Assembly: GCA_001414485.1 (NCBI GenBank)
Contig: LLEY01000045.1
Coordinates: forward strand, 354,658 to 418,657
From: Calycina herbarum
Lineage: Eukaryota; Ascomycota; Leotiomycetes; Helotiales; Pezizellaceae
Length of the DNA stretch: 64,000 nucleotides
Direction of reading: 5' to 3'
The position numbers and the translations under genes were made by a program. Of the stretch, positions 48,801-59,924 are shown piece after piece. Every line of letters begins with the position of its first letter. Position 1 is the first letter of the stretch. The notes under the pieces were generated by a model. The model was given only the letters and a program-made list of their open reading frames with translations. It had not been told where the DNA came from and ran no database searches.

Positions 48801-49536
48801 ATAGAGGTATACTCTAACCTTCGCTATTAATATAAGTAATTGTCGTAGTCTATTCCTAATTACCTAGCTAAACTACCTTATCTCTACTACGCTGATTAAC
48901 ACGTGTAACTACTATTATAGAGCAGATAATACCTATTATAAAGCCTATCTCGTCGAAGTTATAGAAGTTGTAATCTAAAACGTTATATTTTGCTCTTATA
49001 TTCTCTACTAGTTAAAACCACGCGCTAATTAGCTTAAGATCTTTGTATAAGGCTCTTTAGAAGTTATAAACGCGATTAAAACGCGTCTTTAAAGCTAGTT
49101 GTCGTTGTACGAATTAATACGTTTAGAGCTTCTTAATACGTTTCCTCTCCGCGATTTAATAATATAATTTGCTATATCTTCTACGCTAGCTAACCGAGGC
49201 GTAAACCCTCTAGAATCTAGGTCGAGTATATATTAAAGAAGTACTAACTCTTCTAATTCGGTTAATTTCTAATTAGGAGGTCGGCGTTTGCTAAGAGTAG
49301 TTCGTCTATTTATTCTATCGCGAAGTATAAAACGTAGCACGTTATAGAGTTTCGTAGCAGTTGTAGAGTTAAGTCTTTTAGTAGTTTAGATAGCCTCGAT
49401 AGCTAGAATAATTCGTGCTTCTTAGGTTTAAATAGGTATTATAGTTGTTAAGAAATCGCGTATCAAAGTTAGAGAGTAAATAATAAGAGGAAAAGTAGCG
49501 AGGTACTGATATTAGCGAGGTGCTGATAAACTACGT
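45817..49536 (-). mobile_element. pogo/Fot-like DNA transposon P7, full length, split by P6
   Basis: The outer pair of termini is AGGTAGTTTATTAG... at 45,817 and, reversed, ACGTAGTTTATCAG... at 49,536; both carry two copies of ACCTCGCTA before CTTTTCC. Removing P6 (1,860 bp) and its 2-bp TA duplication leaves about 1,858 bp, the standard length. The minus-strand transposase is legible: EARIILAIEAI near 49,420 and, at about 48,960, the YDFYNFDEIGF equivalent. It contains stops throughout. Confidence 0.82.
45998..47857 (+). mobile_element. pogo/Fot-like DNA transposon P6, full length, best-preserved copy
   Basis: Exactly 1,860 bp with TA duplications at 45,996-45,997 and 47,858-47,859, inserted inside P7. 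The termini begin ACGTGGTTTAT and carry two copies of AGAACCTGGCGTA, then CTTTTCC. The transposase still shows an intact first motif, YDFYNFDETGF (46,564-46,596). The second motif reads VLDRHKSY near 46,915 (normally LDGHxSH). Fewer CG/CA sites have been lost than in the other copies, suggesting later arrival or lighter RIP. Stops remain, so no active transposase is expected. Confidence 0.88.
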
Positions 49537-49953
49537 TATTATTATATAAAGTAAATCGAAAGCGTTCTAGAGACTTTCTATACTTCTAGCATAGCTTATA
49601 GTACTTAGTAAGGTACTATAGAATGTTAATGTTAATATTATAGTCGGTATACTTAAGAAGTGTTTATAATTTTAGTATAGATAGATGTCTGAATCGCTTA
49701 TATAAACAGTGTAACTCTTACTCGCTTAAAAGATAAGAGAACTCTTAAATCATGTCGAGAGAAAAAATTCATTAATAAGTAAGCAAAAGAAATACAATGC
49801 GTTGTACGTCCTACTCTAAGCTTGGGGTTGCGGAAAGGTTTAAGCGAGTGAAGGTCGTATTTCCGTAATTCGTAAGTCTATCAGTTAAAAGCCCTTTATA
49901 AGATGTTTCCCAATTCCTAAGATCATAACTAAACTGACTGAGTTTCTACCACT
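49537..49953. other. Right edge of AT block and spacer to the NLR-like gene
   Basis: 49,537-49,740 is AT-rich residual transposon sequence, possibly continuing the integrase fragment left of P7. From about 49,740 the composition becomes normal. The 210 bp up to the stop codon at 49,954 probably hold the 3' untranslated region of the NACHT gene. Confidence 0.5.
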
Positions 49954-52900
49954 TCAAAATCCAAGTTCGCCAAATAAATCGCTAGAGCTTCCTTCTCCTT
50001 CCTGGGCTGTGTTGGAAAAATCAAAGAAGTCCGAGTGTTCTTGCTGTGGAAAGTCTAATAAAAATTCTGGCATGGGATCCATTGCAAGTTCAGGTTCAGA
50101 ACGCCAAATCGAAGACTTCGTATCGCTCTCTAGTACCTCGCCCTCCTTCATCACGTCAGTTTCGTAACTCGGGTCATCTATTTCTTTAATCCAGTGCTTT
50201 AATTCCGACATAGGAGGCCAGTCTCCTCGACCTCCGGTTTTCTCGTTGGATGGCCCTATTTTCCTGCCCTTTCTTTGTTTGAAGTGTGCTCGTTGTAAAT
50301 GAGTAGCAGCATTATAAGACGAGCTGTACTTCATTTTTTGCACTGAGCAGGGTTTGCATTTTGAGATTGGCACTTCTGGCTTATAATGTCTTTCAAACTC
50401 GAGTGGCTCAATACAAACCCACTTCTTCGTGGCCTTTACAATCACTTTGTGTTCGTAGTGGTGATGCTTTCTCAAATCATGTTCGCCCTCTACACAGACA
50501 CCACATTTTTGGCAGAATTCCTTTTCGTTGATTGAGCTCTGGAAGGATGTTGATGTACTTGAAGTCATATCCTCAGTCAATCCCTTGGGCAAAGGTGGCG
50601 AGGTGACCAATGGAGCTATTTCGAACGTATGATCAAATAAAAGCGGGTTTCCTGCGATGATATGCCCAGAACCATCCACTGTCGGTCCACGTTTCTTGTC
50701 TTCTTGAGGGGCGTTTCGCTTAAGAAGTTTATCTTCTTCGAGCAGACGTTCTCTGCACTTTATGCCCACAGCACTCTTATGATGTTCTTTTAGTTTATCT
50801 AGTCGTGAAAACGTTCGACCACAACCCCATTTGGCCCCATTTTCTAGAAACCCTTCGCAAACGTAACTTGTCCCTCCAGAGTGTAATTTGGAATGTCTCT
50901 TCAGGTCGTTTTGTCTTGAGAATGCCGCATCGCAAACATGGCAAATGAAGGGTTTTTCATTATTGTGGGATCTCATATGGCTTTGCAAATTGAGAGCTCG
51001 TGTGAAACCTTTAGAACAGAGGTCGCACTTGAATTTTAGAGGATGTATAGGTGTGTTCTTGCTTGTTGAAGGTTCCGGAAATTCTAAATCGGACGGTGCC
51101 CCAATACCATGGGATTCGAGCATGTGCTCTTGAAGTTCCTTCAATGAAGCATGATCAGACTGCATGGGCGGACAGTCTTCAGAAGTGCAAAAGAAAGGCT
51201 TCTCATGCCTTTCTACGTGATCATTGCGTTGTTCCTCGGAAGCAAAACCCTTATGGAAGTATTGGCAGTTCACTCTTGAGCACTTGTACCAGTTCGGTCC
51301 ATAATTTTGCGCCAACTTTGCTTTGATAGCACCCTCAGGAGAACTTGAAGCTATTTTCTCAAGAATTGTTCTGAAATTCGAGGTGACATCCGGAAGATCA
51401 GAAATCCCGTCGTATTTTTGTTTCCGTGAACGGGTCATCGCTTGAGAAAGTCTGTCGTGAAAGTCATATTTACTAAGGGGTTGTAACCTTTCCAGCAAAG
51501 TCCTCGAAACTTGAATCGGCTTCGATGAATCAATGAAATAAATATTTAGAAAGACTTCGATTGTCTTCGCCAACTGCTCAAGAAGCTCAGGCGTTGAAGC
51601 ACCTTCTATCCCAAGCTCAAGCTGGACTGCCCAAGAGGAAATTGCATAGTCATAAAAGGAGAAAACTCCTTGAAAGATATTGTTCTCGGTCTCTGGCTCT
51701 TGGATCCCACTTACCATAGCTGGAAGACTGAGGTAGGAAATACTTAATAAGGCTAGTTCGTACTCAACGTACAAAGGGTCAATGTAGCGATTCTTAATAA
51801 GATGCCTATTAGACATGTTAGTCAATGCAATGCGCAGAGGTGCTGATGAACTGCTCACTCCCTGGCAGTCGTATGGACAAACTCAATTGAGTCATCTGGG
51901 CGTATTTCAACTAAAGACGCACATAGATCGTTCGAGATCTCGCGGAACAAATATCCGAAGTTCATAGTGTCGGTTTGTCGATCGAACCACTCAGCTCCCT
52001 GGATTTCATACCATTTAAGAGGGCGCCTTGCGTACGTAATCCATCCCAAGAGTTTCAAGGCTTTCTCTCTCCGTCCTTTGGTTGTGGGGCCCGTGACTCG
52101 ATCAAGAATTCGATCATATCTTTCTGAGGTTAGATAATCAAACTTTCTTTGCAAACATGTGAGCTCTTCACTTACACATCATTGAGCTTCTGGGGGAATC
52201 TATTTGGGTGCATTTCCTTTTTGAATGACGAGACAGTAGGTTGTTCATAAAGATTCAGAAGAAGTAATTTTGCGAAAAGAAATATTCCTACATCAATGAT
52301 ACGTTGGTTATCATCAAAACATAGACTCGTGGAAGCAATAGTACAATCTTACCCTGTGATTTTGCTGTGACTAGATCGGCAATATTGCGATCCGAGGGGT
52401 TTAGTGGGCCCAGCTTTTTCTCAATTCGTTGTTGCCAAACACATGCGAATGCCCGTATATCATCGGTGCTGTGTCTTTGCAACAGCCGTATCGATGGCAG
52501 CAACGAAAAGTCTTTTCGTGCAATCCCGTCATCTTGACTCACAAACATACATCGAATGGCATCCATCTCTTCTGTTGGGAGTCCGCCTACGAGTTGGCGA
52601 AACCATTTCGAAATCTCCTTACGTTCAGCTCGTTCGCACTCATCAATTCCGTCAAGAACAATGTATATCGTTTTGAAGCATTTTAGCGCTGTTTCAAGCA
52701 GTTGTCTCGCCAACTTGGAACTTGCAAGAACAGACTCCCCACTTCTAGAAGCCTCATGCTCAACGTAAAGTAGGAGACTTTCGTCAGATTGCTCATGGCT
52801 TAGCAGCTGTGACAATAAGCCCCGGGCTACTGAAAGAAAACTATTTCGTGTTTCATCTCCGAACTTGCAGTAGAAAAATACAACTATCGTATCTGACAAC

Positions 52901-54115
52901 TTCCGTGCTTCTTCGACAACCAAGGATGCTAAGACTGTTTTCCCTAGGTGTTGTTAACATATAGTGCAACTCTACGGGGCCAATTTTTAAATACCTGCAC
53001 CGGGAACTCCGCAAAGCCATATTAAGGGGTGAGCGCAAAAGTTAGGATGAAACCATTGTTGAAACCTCTCATCGTTCAGAAGCCATCGTCCAGCGGCAGG
53101 ATAATCTGATCTTGCGTTTACACAAATTTCTTGAAACATATCTGAACTTGCTGGCGATAACCACTCGAGCAGTCTATAACGTCGACGAGCTGACAATGCT
53201 TCTTTGGCTTTTCGGAGTTTTCCTTTTTCTAATTCTCGCACCCTTTGATTCTCCTGAATCTCCACCCCTATCGCCCAATTATCCATGGCATGCTTATGTT
53301 GTTGCATCTGGCTTCGCATAGCCCTTAGTTTCACGTTGAAAGAAGCCCATGTGGCATGGAATAAAAGTCTCCACACTGGTCTAGTTAGTAAAATCCCCTG
53401 CGAGCCAGGAAGAGTGATTGACTTCGTTGCTTGAAATATTTTAGAGCTGCCTGGTGAAATTCAAGAATATCTTCATAAACTATCAGCAGGTAGTCTCCCA
53501 TGTGTGGGCTCATTAAAAAGAGTTCTTGGTGCTGTGGAAACTGTGGGAGTTGCTCTCCGATCATTTGGTATGCGCCGAGAAGCAAGTTTAGCGCGTCTGG
53601 GTATGTGGATGCTGTCTATCAATGGTGAGTTTACTTTGTTTCTCTGAAACTGTCATTCATTACCTGCAAAAGATATTTCATGGGTCCCTATTGAAATGTT
53701 AGCGAGGCTCGTAGGGAATGGGTTGCTTCTTTGGTACCCAGATAAAAGGGATAAAGTCAGAAGCATTGATAACGACTTCTAGGACTTTTCCATATTCTTG
53801 AATCGCTCTCAGAAATGGATCCAAGCGTTTCATATGCATCAGCGTTCTGTCCGTAGCTTGCTTTTTCTGTATCGAATTTACTGCTTGCAGCAGATCTTGC
53901 AGCCCGGTAGCCTCAATATTTGTTAGCTCATCCTTCCTCAGCGTTGTGTTGACCCTGAAATTATCTGTCACGCTCTCGAACTTCTTCTTTACCGACTCCA
54001 TCTGGAAAGTATTCTTGCGACTGTCGTCGATAGTAGAGTTGAGGAGGTTCGTCACCAGAATCAGCGCGCTAAAATGGGGATCATCAGCGCGTGGCTGGGG
54101 CGGCGAGGCTGTCAC
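49954..54115 (-). CDS. NLR-like protein: helical N-terminus, NACHT NTPase, C2H2 zinc fingers
   Basis: A STAND-type protein of about 1,280 residues. Exons on the minus strand: 54115-53738, 53687-53664 (24 nt), 53615-53423, 53375-52995, 52943-52353, 52287-about 52175, about 52146-51859 and 51805-49954. The N-terminus (FIW|GPMKYLLQ, then a helical region up to about residue 290) resembles the DUF7708-type domain preceding NACHT in many fungal NLRs. Walker A is GVPGAGKT (321-328); Walker B is YIVLDGIDE (about 419-427). The winged-helix end reads RPLKWYEIQ and FVHTTAREHL. Where many relatives have ankyrin or WD repeats, this protein has C2H2 fingers: FKCDLCSKGFTRALNLQSH, FICHVCDAAFSRQNDLKRH, a third partial finger and two more C-terminally. 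Role by analogy: nucleotide-triggered immunity or nonself recognition. One junction near 52,147-52,175 needs an intron of only 29 nt or implies a frameshift. Confidence 0.82.
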
Positions 54116-54397
54116 ATCTGACCCTACTTTCTTTTTTCGGTTTTTTTTTTGTGTAACTCCGGAAGTTGAAAACAGCCGATGATTCCAACCTCACCACTCC
54201 GGTACTCCACATGCTTGTCCTCGACTTGATAATTGTGTATCTGTTTGAGCTATCGTTCAGACGACGGAGAACCGTACAAGGTTGCGCACGCAGGTCTAAC
54301 ACAAAATCACCACGATAGCGATTCAGCGGCATAGCAACTCGGGGGAGCGGATGAGAGCCGTTGTCGCTTTTGTTCCTTCAAGAGAAGACAAACCGTA
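54116..54397. promoter_or_regulatory. Shared divergent promoter region, 282 bp
   Basis: Only 282 bp separate the start codons of the NACHT gene (-) and the SNF2 gene (+), so both promoters must lie here. A T-rich tract at 54,129-54,151 is the most evident feature. No specific factor site could be assigned. Confidence 0.6.
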
Positions 54398-57300
54398 ATG
54401 TCAAGTTCAAAGCGTCCACGGTCGGATGGTTGTGAAAGAGAACCTGAATTTTATTCAGGAAAGCGCTTGTGGAAGACTGAGAACCAGGGGCACCAACAAG
54501 ATGAGACGTTTCCCAATTTCCTCGACACTCAACAGGATACCTTTCCATTCACAGAAAATCTTAGTATCAGTGCTGATATATTTGCAAGTCTTTGGCAGGA
54601 CGGCGATGCTTCAAATCCGGGCCTTGGATGGGAACATGCGTTGTCACCTATTGAGAGAGACTCTGGAAACTCAGATTCTCTTGCCCCTTGGAAGTATCAG
54701 TCGGACACGTTAGGGAGTTTTATAATTCCCTTGTCGGATACAGAACGTGGAATTACAGATCCCAGAAGAGAGCTTGCAACAGGCCATGTGTGTTTCGGAA
54801 CGGTAGGTCAATATTAGCACCTGAAATCTTAAATTTAGCTAACATCATAGATTTGTCGTGTACCAACTCGACTAGACAAGGGTTTTGCGAAAGATCGTTT
54901 GACTATAGATGACTTTCAACCGAACATGATAAGCCCGCGCGTGCATATGTTTCTCGCACTCAATATTCTATTCCACGAGAACTATTGCGAAGTTCAGATG
55001 TACAGAAAACAGCGTCTTGGTCTTCTCAACAGCAAGACTTCCCGAGCGCTCAGTGAAATATCTTGCCGTGATATATTGAATTTTGTTGCGATACTTAGTT
55101 ACGAGAATTGGGAACGAAGGGAGACTTCTGAATATGGGGGCTCAAAAATACCATGGCTTTTTCTTGACATAAATATCTCCGGCCCGCGGTCTGTACTGGA
55201 CACTGTTGCAGAAGAATTATCTCAAGGTGGGCTGTTTCTACAGCCACCATCACCAGAAACAACCGAACTTCCTTACGAGAACCCGCAATATCTTCATCTA
55301 CCAGAAATTGAACAAACCCAACGGGTAGTTTCCACTTCTTCTAATGGAAAATTAACTCTTGCGAGTCAGTGCCATGTTATCAGCCCAGAGCCAAGTATGA
55401 AGGAACAGTTTTTTGATCTTGATGCGGTGTTTGGGGAATTCCTTGTCCATTGGTATCTCAAAGACGACTTTGATAGTCAGGGGGTCATTACAAAATTGCT
55501 AAGGTAAACAGACTCTATCGCATTGTCTGACACGATATTAAACAATTTAGCCACCAAAAAGAAGCCATTGACTTTGTCATAAGGCGCGAGACGATGACTT
55601 CCCATCCTTCAGTTTCGCTTTGGGAATTACATACATCAGGTGATGAGCTTCAAAGGTCCGTCAACTTCCAATTATATATATAAATATATATCTATATATT
55701 ACTTCACCGAAGCAACTTATTGCTAATAGCATCTTTTTAGCTATCGTCATACGATTACGGGTGCAAAGAGTCCTGTTCAACGGGACTTTCGAGGCGGAGT
55801 TTTAGCCGATGACATGGGACTTGGAAAATCATTAACGATGCTTTCTGTCATTTTGAATTCACGTCGTCAAGCTGAAGACTTTGCTAGTCGAGGTGTAATC
55901 ACAGAAGGTTCCTCTGGTAGAGTTAATGGACCACTCCAGGAGTCAAAAAGCACACTGATCATTGTACCTTCGGCCTGTGAGTGAAAATGGATTGGCCTTG
56001 CTTGGGGATGACTTTCTGATTGATATTAGTACTTCTCGATAGCTGGATTGAACAAATTGATAAGTTTGTGCTTTGTTGCAGAGGTACGCGTATATTACTA
56101 ATACTCTCAGGCATATCATCCAAGGGGCTATCAAGTATTGCAAGTATCATGGACAAACGAGAACCAGCGATCCGCAGACTTTGACTCACTACGAAGTTGT
56201 TCTTACCACTTATGGAACCCTTGCTGCAGATATTCATAGATGTAGAAATGTTTTGGAGAGCATACACTGGTACAGAATGATTGTTGATGAAGGTACTTTC
56301 TAATACACCGGTCTAGTAACATCCACTAACTTCTCAGCACATGTAATACGAAACATGTCATCCAAACAGTTTGGAGCTGTTAACAGGATTCCTGCTTATA
56401 TTCGTTGGTGCCTCAGTGGTACGCCTATTCAAAACACGCTAGCAGATCTGGGCTCCCTTGTCAATTTTCTAGGCGTTCCAATGTTAAGCGACCCGGCGAT
56501 TTTCCGAAAATACATCATCAAGTCAACCTCTCCGACGAAGTCAACTTCGAACCCCGAATACAAGAACCTGCGCCGTCTACTCGGCTCTATCTGCTTGAGA
56601 CGAAGCAAGAAAATTCTTCGGCTATCTGACCTAAAGCGAGAGGAAAAAAGGCTGCAACTTTCAGCCGTGGAACTGGAACAATATCGTGATCTCCAGCACA
56701 AGTTTGAGAAAGCTATCGAGAAAGCGAAAAGAATGAATCGAAACATTGAGACACAACAAACTGAGATCCAAGCTTTGCTTCAACTACGTTTATTCTGCAA
56801 CAACGGATTGCCATTAGAAGCAGCTCCCACGTCATCTGCTCTTCAAGACCCCGAAGAACTTTTGAGTTTTTTCCAGCAAACAGGAGAGAACGTCTGCAAC
56901 TATTGCTCATGCGATATTGTTTCACTCGGTGGATTGGAGAGTTTTGATTTCGTTTTGCTCACAGAATGTTCCCAGTTCGTCTGCAGCGAATGTAGAGCTC
57001 AATACGAATATCGCTTGGGAGAGGCGAGGAAAAGTAGGAGAGACTGTCCATTCTGTTTGGATAGCCATGGCACTGGTAGAGATTTGGCCCAGGAGTACAG
57101 ACATTATTCACAAGATCTCAAGAAAACTGCATCACGGACAGAGTATCCATCCAAGCTGAATGAGTTGATGAAAGATGTTCAAGCGCATCTTGAAGAAAAA
57201 AGGTTCGTTGAGTTCATTGGGTGCGACCTTATGCTAACCAAATTTTGAGCATTGTTTTCTCCTTCTGGAGAAAAACTCTCGATCTAGTTGGCGATCTGTT

Positions 57301-57847
57301 TGAACTTAGTGGTGTCCAGTATTGTCGAATTGACGGCTCTATATCGCTTAGCAAAAAGAAAGAGCTGCTGAGAGAGTTTCGAGATAGGATTGATTTGAAG
57401 ATTATTCTTATGACGCTTGGTACTGGCGCTATGGGGTGAGTCAACTTTCCACCTGCTTTATGTTTCTTCCTTAAAATCAATGCTCACAAGACAGATTAAA
57501 CGATCTTTCCTTTGCAAGTCGAATCTATCTTTTAGAGCCCCAGTGGAATCCTTCCGTTGAGCATCAAGCGATTGGGCGAATCTTTCGGCTTGGTCAAACA
57601 AGACCTGTAACTGTTTTACGTTACATTATGGCAAACACAATAGAAGAGGTCAGTGACAGCATGGCTCCACCACACAAATATCTCAACTAATATTCTTTTA
57701 GAGAGTGGAGGCTGGGCAAAAAAATAAACTTCAGCTTGCGAAACTTTCTACGCAAAGCATTAGTGATTCACAACTGCTCAATGTAAGTCTAGGTTCCATT
57801 TTAATTTGACGAGCCTAATCATGTGCTAGTCATCAGCCTTCAGTTGA
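54398..57847 (+). CDS. SNF2-family ATPase with embedded RING (RAD5/RAD16-like)
   Basis: A 972-residue DNA-dependent ATPase in eleven exons: 54398-54802, 54851-55503, 55551-55655, 55741-55976, 56030-56063, 56111-56292, 56338-57202, 57250-57435, 57495-57648, 57702-57782 and 57830-57847. The Walker A region is ADDMGLGKS (410-418), motif II is DEAH (537-540) and motif III is LSGTPIQN. The RING-like insert lies at about 725-778. The helicase C lobe is IVFSFWRKTLDLV, LGTGAMGLNDLS and QAIGRIFRLGQ. RAD5/RAD16-type proteins have this layout and act in chromatin remodelling, repair or ubiquitin transfer. In the RING, the usual Cys-x-His is Cys-Ser-Gln (TECSQFVCSEC), so zinc binding or E3 activity may be altered. 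The N-terminal 150 residues are poorly conserved in appearance. The last exon encodes only five residues; without it the frame ends a few codons later anyway. Confidence 0.88.
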
Positions 57848-59231
57848 GTCACGCCTCAGTTGGAGTGTCATCCAATTATATGAGTTTGAAATTAGTGGAG
57901 ACTTCGACTCAGGGCCTGTTTGGATCGCGGGCATGCAGAAGTGTAAATGCACCAACTTTGGTGCAGAACCTTTAAGATGGCACCTCGTATAAGGGCCTGT
58001 TTGGCATGCAGAAGTTCTCCGTGCAACTCTTTTACAAACTCCACCACCTAGCACTACTTTACTACTGTTTCTATGCCCAAGCGAGAACCCTGACTTGAAA
58101 TATATGCACGAAGATATGCACTACGAATCCACGAGCCAAACGGCCATGCAAATAAAGTGTCCCAAAGTAAGAAATAAGCAGACTTTTGCACCAAGATATA
58201 CGAGGTGCCATCTTGAAGATTCTGCTCAAAAGTTCATGCATATCTAAAAACAAGATATGCGAGCCAAACAGGCCCTAAGCTGGTGCATATCTCTGATTAA
58301 TTCTTACTTTTGATGACTTTTGGTGACATTATTGCATCCCTGTTTGGCTGGTGGTGCTCATTTTGATGCAATACGAGGTTAGACGACAGATTTGCATGAC
58401 TTTTAGATTTGCAACCCAATTACTGGTGCAAAAGTACTTTTGGTGTATAAATTTAATTATTGTATTTTCATTTTTGGTGCTGCATATAAAAGATATGCCC
58501 TCAAGAAAGTGAGTTAACTGAGGTACTTGTTTGTAAATGACAAAAGAGTAAAGAGGAAAATTACTCCATAATCTCACCTCTGGCGTGCATAATCTACACC
58601 ATGCAAAAAAGTCCTATTATACAATAAGTCACACAAAATAGGGGAGTTGCGCATTGTAGAAAGGCCAGCAATCTGCCTCGCTTATCGGAGCCTCGTGCGA
58701 AAACAAAACGTCATGTGCTCCAAACATAATGGAATAATCGGTGGAGGCTTGCACTGCCCTTCTTGCGCGAGAACAAAACATTGAAGGCTTTGGAGCCTTG
58801 TTAGATATTGTGCCTTGAGTTCCGAACTCAAAACATCGGTCTGCAGGTTCTTACACTGCCCTGAATTTCAAATTCCAGAATGTGAAAGGGTTCGCCACGA
58901 CAGGGATGTTTTATTGGTCGTGTGTCAGGGTGGCTTGCTGCAATTCGACATCACGTCAGAGCTTGGCGATTACACCACATGAGCCTTACTGCACGTTCAA
59001 TTCTAGAGGTAAATTTGTTTAAACCTTGGAATGAGAAGTCAAAATATATTGATCGCAAGTAAACTGAAAAGAACGCCAACCCAAGCCCCAAATCCAGAAA
59101 TAACAAATACATCAGTGCTGCAGACAGCGTAATTTGCCAACAAAGTGAAATTCATCAATCATCTATTCAGTCCTCCAGTAAACTCCAATACCAAATTCCC
59201 CATGAACAGCATGTCCGCTCGTAATGTAAAT
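57848..59231. other. Intergenic with MITE-like element
   Basis: About 1.4 kb without a supportable gene. 57,911-58,276 is a fold-back element, listed separately. Partial copies of its terminal words (CCTGTTTGGCT near 58,341) occur just beyond it. The remainder, 58,600-59,230, shows nothing I can name. Confidence 0.55.
57911..58276. mobile_element. MITE-like fold-back element with GGGCCTGTTTGG termini
   Basis: A 366-bp element whose ends are inverted over about 80 bp (57,911-57,990 against 58,198-58,276). The outer 13 bp, AGGGCCTGTTTGG, are identical. The inner 28 bp ending in GATGGCACCTCGTAT match with two differences. The middle part is more diverged. A further copy of GGGCCTGTTTGG starts at 57,993, preceded by TAA; TAA also follows the right end at 58,276, so a shorter element with a TAA duplication is an alternative reading. 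The terminus resembles those of PIF/Harbinger- or hAT-type MITEs. No transposase is present. Confidence 0.68.
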
Positions 59232-59924
59232 TCAGGAAGGAGGAAAATGAACATATATCTCATCCAAATTCCCGAATACCCTACGTAGCTTGACCCTTAT
59301 TCCCAGCCGTCCCAGCTTTATGGTTCGAATGAAGGTTGCGTTGCGAGGGTCGGTTGGTGGTATAAACTTCTTCGTCACAACGATTTTGTGTTGACTAGAC
59401 TTCCCGTCGATTCTGGTTCTCTGGGAGTATATATGTAGCGTATCAGACCAAGGATTAAAGCTTGGAAGGTCGGCACGTATGTATTCTCCGTCTATTGGTA
59501 GTTAGCATAGCATTAAATAGTTAGGGAATGGACAAGAACCTTTCATGGTTCGACTTGGTCGTAACATGAGGGCATTATTCGAAGGACTAAAAACAACGCG
59601 AGTTTCCCGTCGGTTGTTCATATTCCTATCCATATAGACTGATTTCTTGCTGAGCCCCGAGTCGGTCCTCCCGGATTGGGAACTGTGTTCGGAGGAGTCT
59701 TGCAACTGAAGTTTCTTCAGTTCGTGATCATTCCAGATGCAAAGTTGTTGAAGGCTTTTGGCTATTGGAAGAAGCGTTTCGACATTGGTGGCATAGACAT
59801 TCAAATCGGTGTTCAGGAGTTGTTTGGCGTTGGCAGGGGGACAATTGGCTGCAGTGGAATGGACAACGGAGTCATTGTGGGTTGGCTTTGTCGCACAGTA
59901 GGTGAAAGTCACTGAAGAAGGCAT
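59232..59924 (-). CDS. Hypothetical protein, 214 residues, two exons
   Basis: Not recognised. Exon 1 is 59924-59540 and exon 2 is 59491-59232; the 49-bp intron has good borders and the sum is 215 codons. The N-terminal half is Asn/Ser/Thr-rich with scattered cysteines (TYCATK, AANCPPAN). The C-terminal half is more structured-looking, with DLPSFNPWSDTLHIYSQRT, KFIPPTDPRNATFIRTIKL and a final VRVFGN-like stretch. The latter is loosely reminiscent of fungal 2EXR-type proteins, but I would not assign it. It is transcribed divergently from the patatin-like gene 870 bp away. The uninterrupted second exon, in the frame predicted by the splice sites, is the main reason for calling it a gene. Confidence 0.6.

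Larger units (their letters stand above)
24390..49740. other. 25-kb AT-rich block of RIP-mutated nested transposons
   Basis: Over 25 kb there is no open frame longer than about 70 codons. TA dinucleotides dominate, and recognisable transposon proteins can be read only through many TAA and TAG stops. Typical substitutions are Cys to Tyr (TGC to TAC), Asp to Asn and Trp/Gln to stop: the C-to-T / G-to-A changes expected from repeat-induced point mutation on both strands. Both edges are sharp, near 24,390 and near 49,740. No host gene was found inside. The individual elements are annotated separately. Confidence 0.9.
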
